From positions 62,001 through 126,000 of the forward strand of contig NZ_JAGMUK010000024.1 of assembly GCF_019049245.1 (NCBI RefSeq): DNA of 64,000 nt. Direction: 5' to 3'. Below the pieces are notes generated by a model. It was not told where the DNA came from. It did no database searches and was given only the letters and a program-made list of their open reading frames with translations. Numbering within the stretch: position 1 is the first letter of the stretch; each line of letters starts with the position of its first letter. The stretch is from Streptomyces sp. AC555_RSS877. GTDB lineage: Bacteria > Actinomycetota > Actinomycetes > Streptomycetales > Streptomycetaceae. Position numbers and translations under genes: made by a program. Positions 7,541-15,706 of the stretch are shown here, piece after piece.

Positions 7541-9369
7541 GCGGGTTCTCCTTCATCGTGTACGGCGGGCGCGCCACCCTGGTGGGCGGTCACCCAGAAG
7601 CGGATGCTCTCGACGAGCACCACCAGGGCCACGGCCACGGCGAGGACCGTGAGCGCGACCGTGAACTGCGAGGCGGAGAGCACCGCGGCCAGGACGGTGA
7701 CGAGCAGCGTCCGCCCTTCGTGCCCCCCGATGGCGCGCACCAGCCAGGCCGGAGGCGCTCCGGCGTTGCCGCGGATGCGGTACACCGTGTCGTAGTGATG
7801 GTAGGCGACCGCCGCCACCAGGCCGAAAGCCGCAGGAAGGGCCCCGTTCACGTCCGCCTTGGCCGCCAGGACGAGGACGGTGCCGTATTCGGCGGCGCGG
7901 AAGAGCGGGGGGACGAGCCAGTCCAGGGCGCCCTTGAGGGGGCGGTACAGCGCCTGACCCGCAGCGACCGTGTAGACGACGGCACCTGCGACGGGCGCCC
8001 AGGTCACCCCGGAGAAGAGGGCCACGGCGAGGACGGCCGTCCCCGCGAGCGCCACCAGCAGCGGGGCGCCGAGGCGGGCACGGGTGGCGCGCGCCACGAG
8101 TGCGGCGAGCGGCCCGTTGTCCGCGAGGTCCGCCAGCGCCTGCGCCGCCCGGTCCGTCCGCTTGGCCTTCCGGGTCAGCGACCGCAGTACGCGGCCCGCC
8201 GTCGTGTAGGTCGCCGCGAAGGCGCAGCCGATGAGCAGAGCGTAGAAGGTGATGCGCGGGGTGGTCGCCGCCGTGAGGACGGCGATCATCGCCCAGCGCT
8301 CGCCGATCGGCAGGACGATCATCCGCCGTATCCACACCGTCCAGCCGACGCTGTCGAGCTTGTCGGAGAGCGCGGCGGTGGGGCTGGTGTTGGCGGTGGC
8401 GTCGTGGTTGGCCTCGTTGAAGGAGAAGTCCACGACATGCCGGCAGGTCTGCAGGACCATCGCGCCGAGGGCGAGCGCCCATACGTCGTCACCGCCGCGG
8501 GCGGCTCCGAGGGCCAGGCCCGCGTAGTAGGCGTACTCCTTGGCCCGGTCGAAGGTGGCGTCCAGCCAGGCGCCCAGCGTCGAGTACTGCAGGGAGTAGC
8601 GGGCGAGCTGTCCGTCCGTGCAGTCCAGCACGAAGGAGAAGATCAGCAGGATGCCGGCGGCGATGAAGCCGCCGCGCGTGCCGGTGGCCGCGCAGCCCGC
8701 CGCGATCAGCGCGGTGATCAGGGAGGCGGTGGTGACCTGGTTCGGGGTCAGGCCCCGGCGGGCGCACCAGCGGGCGAGGTAGCGGGAGTACGGGCTGATG
8801 AAGTAGGTGGTGAAGAAGCCGTCGCGGGCCTTGACGGCCGACTTCAGGCGTACGGCCTCGTCGTCGACGGCGGCGACGGCCTGCCGTGCCTCGTTGCTGG
8901 CCTGCGGGTCGGCGGGGACCGCGGCGACCAGACTGCCGAGCTCGGGGCGGTGCACGTCGGTGCCGTCGGCGGTCAGGGAGGTGACGATGCGGTCGGCGAG
9001 GCTGTCGACGTCCCCCACGCTCGACTTCGCCCGCGGCGGGGCACCTGCTCCGGCCGTACCGCTGCCCGCGGAGTTCTCGCGGGCCACCGCCCGGGTCAGG
9101 GCCTGACGGCCGGCCGGCTGGGCGGTCACCGCGCCCGGCACCGCGGCGATCGGGAAGCGGGGATCGGTGAGGCCGAGGCGCAGCGCGTGGACGTGGCCCA
9201 CGAACCGGGCGTCGACCATGGCGACCCGCCGGTCGGCCGGCACCTGGGCGAGGAGTGCCTCGGCGTCGGTGGCGTCGGAGGCGACCCGGACCTCGAAGCC
9301 GAGGGACCGCAGATCGCCCTCGATCGACGATCCGGGGACCGGTTGACCGGTGAGGATGGCGGTCGACAA
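7537..9369 (-). CDS. Large CDP-alcohol phosphotransferase with N- and C-terminal extensions (DUF5941-type)
   Basis: This 610-residue protein has a soluble N-terminal region of about 185 residues, a complete CDP-alcohol phosphotransferase core and a C-terminal membrane domain of about 250 residues with several hydrophobic segments. The motif is intact: DCTDGQLAR (Asp249, Asp252, Gly253, Arg257), Gly266, Asp270 and Asp274. The start is a TTG at 9369, with GGGAG upstream, and is the first codon of the operon. It differs from the second CDP-alcohol enzyme of the operon by keeping the catalytic fourth aspartate, so the two may act on different substrates or in sequence. Confidence 0.85.
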   Translation of the reverse strand: MSTAILTGQPVPGSSIEGDLRSLGFEVRVASDATDAEALLAQVPADRRVAMVDARFVGHVHALRLGLTDPRFPIAAVPGAVTAQPAGRQALTRAVARENSAGSGTAGAGAPPRAKSSVGDVDSLADRIVTSLTADGTDVHRPELGSLVAAVPADPQASNEARQAVAAVDDEAVRLKSAVKARDGFFTTYFISPYSRYLARWCARRGLTPNQVTTASLITALIAAGCAATGTRGGFIAAGILLIFSFVLDCTDGQLARYSLQYSTLGAWLDATFDRAKEYAYYAGLALGAARGGDDVWALALGAMVLQTCRHVVDFSFNEANHDATANTSPTAALSDKLDSVGWTVWIRRMIVLPIGERWAMIAVLTAATTPRITFYALLIGCAFAATYTTAGRVLRSLTRKAKRTDRAAQALADLADNGPLAALVARATRARLGAPLLVALAGTAVLAVALFSGVTWAPVAGAVVYTVAAGQALYRPLKGALDWLVPPLFRAAEYGTVLVLAAKADVNGALPAAFGLVAAVAYHHYDTVYRIRGNAGAPPAWLVRAIGGHEGRTLLVTVLAAVLSASQFTVALTVLAVAVALVVLVESIRFWVTAHQGGAPAVHDEGEPA

Positions 9370-9643
9370 CCGAACTCACTCCCTGAGTGCCGACGCGTGG
9401 GCGTCGGGCATGTGCATGGTGGGGGCGCCCCTTGGCGTGGCGTGGCTGCACCAGTCGGGCGGCGTGTCGGCAGAGGCTATCGGATCCCCGGAAGGCCGCG
9501 TTCACCGCCCGTTCACGGGCAGATCAACACCGTCTCCGGCGGCCTTCGCCGCGATCATCATCGGTGATTGCGGGCCCCGCCCACAAACTTGCGCCCACAG
9601 ACCGGGCATCCGGGACATTGCACCCGGCGCCGGGGCGGCGGCA

Positions 9644-9649
9644 TAGGGT
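9644..9649 (+). promoter_or_regulatory. -10 element TAGGGT of a leaderless galE promoter
   Basis: The TAnnnT hexamer ends 8 nt before the ATG of galE and no ribosome-binding site is present between them. Transcription would therefore begin at or next to the start codon. Confidence 0.5.
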
Positions 9650-9657
9650 GGGCGACC

Positions 9658-10629
9658 ATGACATGGCTGATCACCGGCGGTGCCGGGTACATCGGGGCAC
9701 ATGTGGCGCGGGCCATGACCGACGCCGGCGAGCGCGTCCTCGTACTGGACGACCTCTCGGCCGGCGTGCCCGCACGGCTCCCCGCGGACGTCCCGCTCGT
9801 CCGCGGCTCGGCGCGGGACGCGGACCTGCTGAAGCGGGTGTGCGCCGAACACGGGGTGACGGGCGTGGTGCATCTCGCGGCCCGCAAGCAGGTCGCCCAG
9901 TCCGTGGCGCAGCCGACGCGCTACTACCAGGAGAACGTGGGCGGTCTCGCCACGCTCCTGGAGGCGGCCGCCGAGGCCGGCGTCGAACGCTTCCTCTTCT
10001 CCTCGTCGGCCGCCGTCTACGGCAACCCGGACGTGGCCCTGATCACGGAGGACACTCCGTGCGCCCCGGTGAACCCGTACGGCGAGACCAAGCTCGCCGG
10101 GGAGTGGCTGGTGCGGGCCGCGGGCCGGGCACACGGGATCTCGACCGTGTGCCTGCGCTACTTCAACGTCGCCGGGGCGGCCGCGCCGGAGCTGGCGGAC
10201 ACCGGCGTCTTCAACATCGTCCCCATGGTCTTCGACCGGCTCACCCGTGACGAGGCCCCGCGGATCTTCGGCGACGACTATCCGACGCCGGACGGCACCT
10301 GTGTCCGTGACTACATCCATGTCGCGGATCTCGCCGAGGCCCACCTCGCGGCGGCCCGGCGGCTCACCGAGAACGCCACTGCCGGTGACCTGACCGTCAA
10401 CATCGGTCGCGGTGAGGGCGTCTCCGTACGGGAACTGATCACGGTCATCGGTGAGGTGAGCGGCGACCGCCGGCCGGCGCTCGTCGAGGCCCGGCGCCCC
10501 GGGGACGCGCCCCGCGCGGTCGCCTCGGCCGCGCGGGCCGCCGAGGAGCTGGGCTGGACGGCCCGGCGCGGGGTGCGCGAGATGGTCGAGTCGGCGTGGC
10601 GGGGGTGGCTGCGGCACCACGGCGGGTGA
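9658..10629 (+). CDS. galE: UDP-glucose 4-epimerase
   Basis: This 323-residue extended short-chain dehydrogenase interconverts UDP-glucose and UDP-galactose. The NAD-binding motif TGGAGYIGAH is at residues 6-15, the catalytic Ser is in FSSSAAVYG and the Tyr/Lys pair is in NPYGETK. The start ATG at 9658 gives the expected N-terminus MTWLITGG; the frame is open upstream but carries no conserved residues. It is divergent from the envelope operon, for which it could supply UDP-galactose, and is followed by a strong hairpin. Confidence 0.93.
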   Translation: MTWLITGGAGYIGAHVARAMTDAGERVLVLDDLSAGVPARLPADVPLVRGSARDADLLKRVCAEHGVTGVVHLAARKQVAQSVAQPTRYYQENVGGLATLLEAAAEAGVERFLFSSSAAVYGNPDVALITEDTPCAPVNPYGETKLAGEWLVRAAGRAHGISTVCLRYFNVAGAAAPELADTGVFNIVPMVFDRLTRDEAPRIFGDDYPTPDGTCVRDYIHVADLAEAHLAAARRLTENATAGDLTVNIGRGEGVSVRELITVIGEVSGDRRPALVEARRPGDAPRAVASAARAAEELGWTARRGVREMVESAWRGWLRHHGG

Positions 10630-10648
10630 GCCGCAAGGGATCGCCGAA

Positions 10649-10683
10649 GCTCTGACCTGCGGATCGTTTCTGCAGGTCAGAGC
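10649..10683 (+). terminator. Hairpin downstream of galE
   Basis: Perfect 12-bp arms GCTCTGACCTGC and GCAGGTCAGAGC with an 11-nt loop begin 20 nt after the galE stop. It is most likely a terminator, since it precedes the separately transcribed cation exporter gene. Confidence 0.65.
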
Positions 10684-10772
10684 ACATGACAACGGTGTTC
10701 AGTGCCGCGTTGCCCCATACCCCCCGCCCGTAGTTCACTGTGCTCCCGGGCGGAATACAGGAGGCGCTTTTC

Positions 10773-11708
10773 ATGGGGGCTGGGCACGATCACGGGCATA
10801 CGCACGGCCCGCCGGCGGGTACGGCGACCGCCGCGTACCGCGGGAGGCTGCGGGTCGCGCTGTCCATCACGCTCGGCGTCATGGTGGTCGAGATCATCGG
10901 GGGCGTGGTCGCCGACTCGCTGGCGCTGGTCGCCGACGCGGCGCACATGGCGACCGACGCGCTGGGCCTGGGCATGGCGCTCCTCGCGATCCACTTCGGG
11001 AGCCTCCCGCCCAGCGACCGGCGCACCTTCGGGCTGGCCCGCGCCGAGATCCTCGCCGCCCTCGCCAACTGTCTTCTGCTGCTGGGGGTCGGCGGATACG
11101 TCCTGTACGAGGCGATCCAGCGGTTCGTCACGCCCGTCGGCACCGAGGGCGGATTGACCATCGTGTTCGGCTCGATCGGTCTGGTCGCGAACATGGTGTC
11201 GCTGTCGCTGCTGATGCGCGGCCAGAAGGACAGCCTGAACGTGCGCGGCGCCTTCCTTGAGGTGGCCGCGGACGCACTCGGCTCGGTCGCGGTGCTGATC
11301 TCGGCGGCGGTGATCCTGACCACCGGCTGGCAGCCCGCCGACCCGATCGCCTCGCTCGTCATCGGCCTGATGATCGTGCCGCGCACCTGGAAGCTGCTGC
11401 GCGAGACCCTCGACGTACTGCTGGAGGCGGCGCCCAAGGACGTCGACATCGCGGACGTGCGGGCCCACATACTGGCACTGGACGGCGTCGAGGACGTCCA
11501 CGACCTGCACGCCTGGACCATCACGTCCGGCATGCCGGTCCTGTCCGCGCACGTGGTCGTGCGCTCCGACGTCCTGAACGCGATCGGCCACGAGAAGATG
11601 CTCCACGAACTCCAGGGCTGCCTCGGCGACCACTTCGACGTGGAGCACTGCACCTTCCAGCTGGAGCCGGTCGGGCACGCAGAGCACGAGGCGCGGCTGT
11701 GCCACTGA
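10773..11708 (+). CDS. Cation diffusion facilitator (Zn/Co/Cd exporter)
   Basis: This 311-residue membrane protein has six predicted transmembrane segments. It opens with a histidine-rich metal-binding loop (GAGHDHGHTHG). The transport-site motif in helix 2 is ADAAHMATDALGLG and the helix 5 counterpart is EVAADALGSVAVL. A soluble C-terminal domain of about 90 residues (EDVHDLHAWTITSG) follows. The ATG at 10773 is preceded by GGAGG at 10760-10764 with correct spacing. It is predicted to export divalent metals by proton antiport, in the ZnT/CzcD group. Confidence 0.92.
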   Translation: MGAGHDHGHTHGPPAGTATAAYRGRLRVALSITLGVMVVEIIGGVVADSLALVADAAHMATDALGLGMALLAIHFGSLPPSDRRTFGLARAEILAALANCLLLLGVGGYVLYEAIQRFVTPVGTEGGLTIVFGSIGLVANMVSLSLLMRGQKDSLNVRGAFLEVAADALGSVAVLISAAVILTTGWQPADPIASLVIGLMIVPRTWKLLRETLDVLLEAAPKDVDIADVRAHILALDGVEDVHDLHAWTITSGMPVLSAHVVVRSDVLNAIGHEKMLHELQGCLGDHFDVEHCTFQLEPVGHAEHEARLCH

Positions 11709-11895
11709 GACACGGGTTCGGACACCGAGACCCGGGTTCGGACGGAACGCATCGGTCCGGTGGACGGCCGCGTCCTCATGCTCACAGCCCCGCCCCGGAC
11801 GGTTCCCCGGCCGCCGCGCCGGGCACGATCAACTGCCGGGAGTGCCGGTTTCGTACGGCACACTTGGGGCGCGAAGACCAATGCGAAGGATGGGT

Positions 11896-12489
11896 ATGCC
11901 GATCACACCTGCCACCGCGACGCACAGTTCGTCGAACGGCACCGCGGACGGGATCTTGCTGGAACTGGTCGACGAGAACGGTGTGACGATCGGCACCGCG
12001 GAGAAGCTCGCCGCCCACCAGCCGCCGGGGCAGCTGCACCGCGCCTTCTCGGTGTTCCTCTTCGACGAGCAGGGCCGGCTGCTGCTCCAGCAGCGGGCGC
12101 TGGGCAAGTACCACTCCCCCGGCGTCTGGTCCAACACCTGCTGCGGCCACCCCTACCCCGGTGAGGCACCCTTCGCGGCGGCGGCCCGGCGGACGTTCGA
12201 GGAGCTCGGTGTCTCCCCGTCACTGCTCGGCGAGGCGGGCACGGTCCGCTACAACCATCCCGACCCGGACTCGGGTCTGGTCGAGCAGGAGTACAACCAC
12301 CTCTTCGTCGGCCTGGTGCAGTCCCCGCTGCGGCCGGACCCCGAGGAGGTCGGCGCGACGGCCTTCGTGACGCCCGCCGAACTGGCGGAGCGGCATGCGA
12401 AGGACACCTTCTCCTCCTGGTTCATGACCGTCCTGGACGCGGCCCGCCCCGCGGTCGGCGAGCTGACGGGCCCGTCCGCCGGCTGGTGA
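11896..12489 (+). CDS. idi: Isopentenyl-diphosphate delta-isomerase, type 1
   Basis: This 197-residue Nudix-fold enzyme interconverts IPP and DMAPP and feeds isoprenoid (including hopanoid) synthesis. The catalytic Cys lies in SNTCCGHP and the catalytic Glu in LVEQEYNHLF; the Nudix-like helix is AARRTFEELG. The start ATG at 11896 is preceded by AAGGA at 11886-11890, and the resulting length matches the S. coelicolor protein. It ends 6 nt from the stop of the convergent ATPase gene. Confidence 0.95.
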   Translation: MPITPATATHSSSNGTADGILLELVDENGVTIGTAEKLAAHQPPGQLHRAFSVFLFDEQGRLLLQQRALGKYHSPGVWSNTCCGHPYPGEAPFAAAARRTFEELGVSPSLLGEAGTVRYNHPDPDSGLVEQEYNHLFVGLVQSPLRPDPEEVGATAFVTPAELAERHAKDTFSSWFMTVLDAARPAVGELTGPSAGW

Positions 12490-12495
12490 GCGGTC

Positions 12496-13071
12496 CTACT
12501 CGACCCGCGCGGACTTGAGCGGCAGGGCGGCCCAGATCACCTTGCCGCCGCTCGCCGTGTGCTCGACGTCGCACACCCCGCCCGCCTCCCTGGTGACCTC
12601 GCGCACCAGGAGGAGACCGCGGCCGCCGGTCTGGCCGTGGTCGGCCTCCAGGGCGGTCGGCCGGTAGGGGTGGTTGTCCTCCACGGACACCCGCACCCAG
12701 TCCGCGCCGACCGCGATCTCCACGGCGAGCGTCGGCGAGAGGAGCGCCGCGTGCCGCACCGCGTTGGTGACCAGCTCCGAGACGATCAGCAGCAGCCCCT
12801 GCGCCAGCTCGTCCGAGACCGGCACTCCCTGGCGGTGCAGCAGGTCACGCACCGCGTGCCGCGCCTGCGGGACCGAGGCGTCGACGGCGGGAGCGGTGAA
12901 CCGCCACACGCCCTCGTACGGCAACGGTTCCGGCGGCCCCGGCTCGGGGGGCTCGTCCGTGCCGCCTGCTGGGCGTGGGGCGGACCCGCACCCATCGTCT
13001 TCCATCGTCCGGTCGCCACCCTTGCGCTCGATTGTCACCACATCTCGAGTGTTGGCAACGAGCCGCTCCAC
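12496..13071 (-). CDS. Anti-sigma-type histidine-kinase-like ATPase
   Basis: This protein of about 191 residues has a single HATPase_c domain like RsbW/SpoIIAB. The N-box is ELVTNAVRHA, the G1 box is VEDNHP and the glycine loop is GRGLLLV. A proline-rich N-terminal tail of about 60 residues precedes the domain. The GTG at 13071 is the longest start; an ATG at 13005 is possible. Such orphan ATPases abound in Streptomyces and usually bind anti-anti-sigma partners; no partner gene is adjacent. Convergent with idi. Confidence 0.85.
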   Translation of the reverse strand: MERLVANTRDVVTIERKGGDRTMEDDGCGSAPRPAGGTDEPPEPGPPEPLPYEGVWRFTAPAVDASVPQARHAVRDLLHRQGVPVSDELAQGLLLIVSELVTNAVRHAALLSPTLAVEIAVGADWVRVSVEDNHPYRPTALEADHGQTGGRGLLLVREVTREAGGVCDVEHTASGGKVIWAALPLKSARVE

Positions 13072-13294
13072 CCCTGAGGACTGAACAGAAGTCAGCGAGT
13101 ATCGAGCAGATCTGACTTTTGGCGTATGACAGGGTCAGTTGTGGGACCACTCTTGTCCCCTTCTCGCCGACTTCGCGAACTATTCGGGTTGTACGGGTTT
13201 GAGGGCGTCCTTATCCGATTGATCCCGCCTGTCGCTCGCACCTGCTGCCTTCACGCGCGGCCCCCTTCTTGATCGGCCCCTCGACCTGGGCGGA

Positions 13295-13300
13295 TAGCAT
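13295..13300 (+). promoter_or_regulatory. -10 element TAGCAT of a leaderless promoter
   Basis: The hexamer ends 7 nt before the ATG of the enoyl-CoA hydratase gene and no ribosome-binding site intervenes. Confidence 0.5.
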
Positions 13301-13307
13301 CCGGCGC

Positions 13308-14060
13308 ATGGAGCCGCAACTGCTGCACACCGTCGCCGACTCGGTCGCCACCGTCGTCGTCCACCATCCGGCCAAGCGCAATGCCATGACTGCCGCGATG
13401 TGGCGGGCGCTGCCGCCGCTGCTGGACACGCTGGCCGCCGATCCGGACGTACGGGCGCTGGTGCTGACCGGTGAGGGCGGGACGTTCTGCGCGGGGGCCG
13501 ACATCTCCACGCTCCGGGAGTCGCCGGAGGAGGCGCAAGGGCTGGCCGTGCGTGCCGAGGAGGCCGTCGCCGCCTTCCCGAAGCCGACCCTCGCGGCGGT
13601 CCGCGGGCACTGCGTGGGCGGCGGGTCGCAGCTGGCGGCCGCGTGTGATCTGCGGTTCGCCGAGGAGGGCGCGCTGTTCGGGGTGACGCCGGCGAAGCTC
13701 GGGATCGTGTATCCGGCCTCGTCCACCCGGAGGCTGGCGTCGCTGGTGGGGCCGGCCACCGCCAAGTACCTGCTGTTCTCGGGCGAGCTGGTAGACGCGG
13801 AGCGGGCGCTGCGCAGCGGCCTGGTGGACGAGGTGCTGCCCGAGGGCGGGCTCACCGAGCGGGTCGTGGAGTTCACCCGGATCCTGGTGTCCCGCTCGCA
13901 GCTGACCCAGGCGGCGGCGAAGGAGTTCGCGAACGGGCGCACGGACCGGGACACGTACTGGGCCGGGCAGGCGCGCGGCAGCGGCGACACCGCGGAGGGG
14001 GTCGCCGCGTTCCTGGAGCGCAGGCAGCCTCGGTTCGCGTGGAACGTGCCTACGTCATGA
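13308..14060 (+). CDS. Enoyl-CoA hydratase/isomerase family protein
   Basis: This is a 250-residue crotonase-fold protein. The oxyanion-hole segments are FCAGADISTLRE and RGHCVGGGSQLAAACDLRFA, and the conserved Pro/Gly stretch GVTPAKLGIVYP follows. The first catalytic Glu position of classical hydratases is not obvious, so the exact reaction (hydration, isomerisation or hydrolysis) is open. The start ATG at 13308 is set by a -10 element 7 nt upstream. It overlaps the 3' end of the convergent DJ-1 remnant by 11 nt. Confidence 0.88.
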   Translation: MEPQLLHTVADSVATVVVHHPAKRNAMTAAMWRALPPLLDTLAADPDVRALVLTGEGGTFCAGADISTLRESPEEAQGLAVRAEEAVAAFPKPTLAAVRGHCVGGGSQLAAACDLRFAEEGALFGVTPAKLGIVYPASSTRRLASLVGPATAKYLLFSGELVDAERALRSGLVDEVLPEGGLTERVVEFTRILVSRSQLTQAAAKEFANGRTDRDTYWAGQARGSGDTAEGVAAFLERRQPRFAWNVPTS

Positions 14061-14337
14061 TGAAGCGGCTCTTGGCGCGCAGTTCCTCGACCAGGTGCGC
14101 CGGGGCCTTGTGCGGGGATCCGGCGTCATAGGGCGGCCGCGGGTCGTACTCCGTCAGCAGCTGTACCGCCAGGGCGGGGTCGTCGCCCGCGATCCTGCCG
14201 AGCCGGGTCGGCCCCATGTCGATGCCGGAGGAGACGCCGGCCGCGGTGACGTACTTGCCGTCGAAGACGACCCGCTCCCCGCCGGCTCGGCCCCGAACCG
14301 CTTCACGACAGAGGACGAGGACGGTTCGCTGCGGCAT
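14050..14337 (-). pseudogene. DJ-1/PfpI family remnant with internal deletion
   Basis: The 95-codon frame opens like a DJ-1/PfpI (isonitrile hydratase-like) protein, MPQRTVLVLC, and after about eight ambiguous residues continues as the C-terminus of the same family: ERVVFDGKYVTAAGVSSGID, then the LAVQLLTEYDPRPPYDAGSP region ending in VEELRAKSRF. Intact members have about 200-230 residues with the catalytic Cys and Glu in the part missing here. The two ends are in frame, as after a clean internal deletion of roughly 120 residues. The product cannot be an active enzyme. Family assignment is from pattern recognition. Confidence 0.7.
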
Positions 14338-14436
14338 GCACCTGATTCTGGGACGGGCGGAGTCCGGCCGCGATGACGAGTGCCCCACCTTTCCTGCCAT
14401 CACCGAATCCGCCCTGGGTCCCGGGTCTGGAACAGA

Positions 14437-14452
14437 TACCGACCGGTCGGTA
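14437..14452. promoter_or_regulatory. TetR-type operator TACCGACCGGTCGGTA
   Basis: A perfect 16-bp palindrome lies 12-27 nt upstream of the ATG at 14464 and overlaps the presumed -10 element TAACGT (14451-14456). Palindromes with the ACCGACCGGTCGGT core are classic TetR-family operators in actinobacteria. A bound repressor would block the promoter. Confidence 0.7.
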
Positions 14453-14463
14453 ACGTGCTGGGC

Positions 14464-15333
14464 ATGACTACCGTTGCTCTGGACCCGCGCGCGGGCCGCC
14501 GCTGCCACAACGCGCTCAACTCCCTGCACTCCACGCACTACTTCTCCCCCGACCTCGGCCGGGAGCTGGGCACGCTCGGTGTCACGCACCCGCGGGCCGT
14601 CAACTTCGCGGTGCGGTCGGCCGCGCTGGGGCCGGTCGGGGCCGGCGCGGTGACGGCGGCGTTCTACAACTACAAGCACGAGCTGGTGGCCCGGCACGTG
14701 CCCGCGGTGTGGGAGACGGCGACCCCCGGGCAGGTGCTGACGGCACGCGCGCGTGCCGTCGACGCGACGCTGCGCCGCCTGCTGGGCGAGGAGACGGTGG
14801 CGTCCGCGGAGATGGCGGAGGCCGCGGACCTGGCCCTGCGCGCCGCCGACGCCTGCTCGCGCGGCGCCCGGCCGCTGTACTCCGCGCACGCCGATCTGCC
14901 GGTCCCCGAGGAGCCGCACCTGGCGTACTGGCACGCGGCGACGCTGCTGCGCGAGCACCGCGGCGACGGGCACCTCGCCGCTCTGATGTCCGCCGGCCTG
15001 GACGGTCTGGAGGCCCTGGTGACTCACACGGCCACCGGCAGGGGCATGACGCCCCAGTGGGTGCGCGACACCCGCGGCTGGACCGTTGCCGACTGGGACG
15101 CGGCGGCCGGGCGGCTGCGGGAGCGCGGACTGCTCGACGAGGCCGGCGAACTGACCGAACAGGGCCTCGCCCTGCGCGAGGGGATCGAGCGGGACACGGA
15201 CCGGCTGGACCAGGCCCCGTACGAGCACCTGGGCGCCGAGGGCGTCGCGCGCCTGACCGAGCTCGGTACGGGCTTCGCACGCGCCGCGCTCGCCGCCGGC
15301 GCCTTCCCGGCGGATCTGGTCGGCAAGCGCTGA
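14464..15333 (+). CDS. SCO6745-family protein with helix-turn-helix-like region
   Basis: This 289-residue protein resembles the conserved Streptomyces family named after SCO6745. Residues 1-60 (RCHNALNSLHSTHYFSPDL) and a C-terminal winged-helix-like part (RGWTVADWDAAAGRLRERGL followed by LTEQGLALREGIE) suggest a MarR-like DNA- or ligand-binding fold. The biochemical role is not known. The ATG at 14464 follows the TetR-type palindrome and a -10 element by 7 nt, so the transcript is probably leaderless and repressor-controlled. Confidence 0.8.
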   Translation: MTTVALDPRAGRRCHNALNSLHSTHYFSPDLGRELGTLGVTHPRAVNFAVRSAALGPVGAGAVTAAFYNYKHELVARHVPAVWETATPGQVLTARARAVDATLRRLLGEETVASAEMAEAADLALRAADACSRGARPLYSAHADLPVPEEPHLAYWHAATLLREHRGDGHLAALMSAGLDGLEALVTHTATGRGMTPQWVRDTRGWTVADWDAAAGRLRERGLLDEAGELTEQGLALREGIERDTDRLDQAPYEHLGAEGVARLTELGTGFARAALAAGAFPADLVGKR

Positions 15334-15427
15334 TCGACGGGCGTCGCGGCGAAGAAGCATGACGGGCCGCTGTCGAGGTACCCGCTCCGTCCCGGTCGTC
15401 GTGATCGGGAGAGGAAAGGGGAAACTC

Positions 15428-15559
15428 GTGTTCCGTGCGATCGCAGACGTACTGCGCCAGATCGGTGGGGCCATCGCCACCGTCGTGACGCTGCCCTTCC
15501 GGGCGCTGGCCCGGCTCTTCGGCGGCGCGTCGAGTTCGACCCGCAGCCGCCGGGCCTGA
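15428..15559 (+). CDS. LPFR-motif small protein
   Basis: This 43-residue basic, amphipathic peptide begins at a GTG at 15428, preceded by a purine-rich ribosome-binding site (AGGAAAGGGG). It contains TVVTLPFRALARLFGGASSS, a sequence pattern conserved among many short Streptomyces proteins. One hydrophobic/amphipathic helix (residues 3-30) suggests membrane association. The function is unknown. Confidence 0.7.
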   Translation: MFRAIADVLRQIGGAIATVVTLPFRALARLFGGASSSTRSRRA

Positions 15560-15706
15560 GGCGGGGGACGATCGCCGAGCCCGCGGCGGCGCGTCGCGGG
15601 CGGCGGCCCCTCCCCGGCCCGCCCGGGTTTGCGCCCTGATCCACGACTGTCCGTGCCACCTGCCACAATTGCCGCGCAACCTCAGTGGAGAAGGCGGTAC
15701 GGGATC

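Noticed and set aside
13308..14060. Complete link of this hydratase with the beta-oxidation operon
   Set aside because: It lies 15 kb away, is leaderless and monocistronic, and no shared operator was found.
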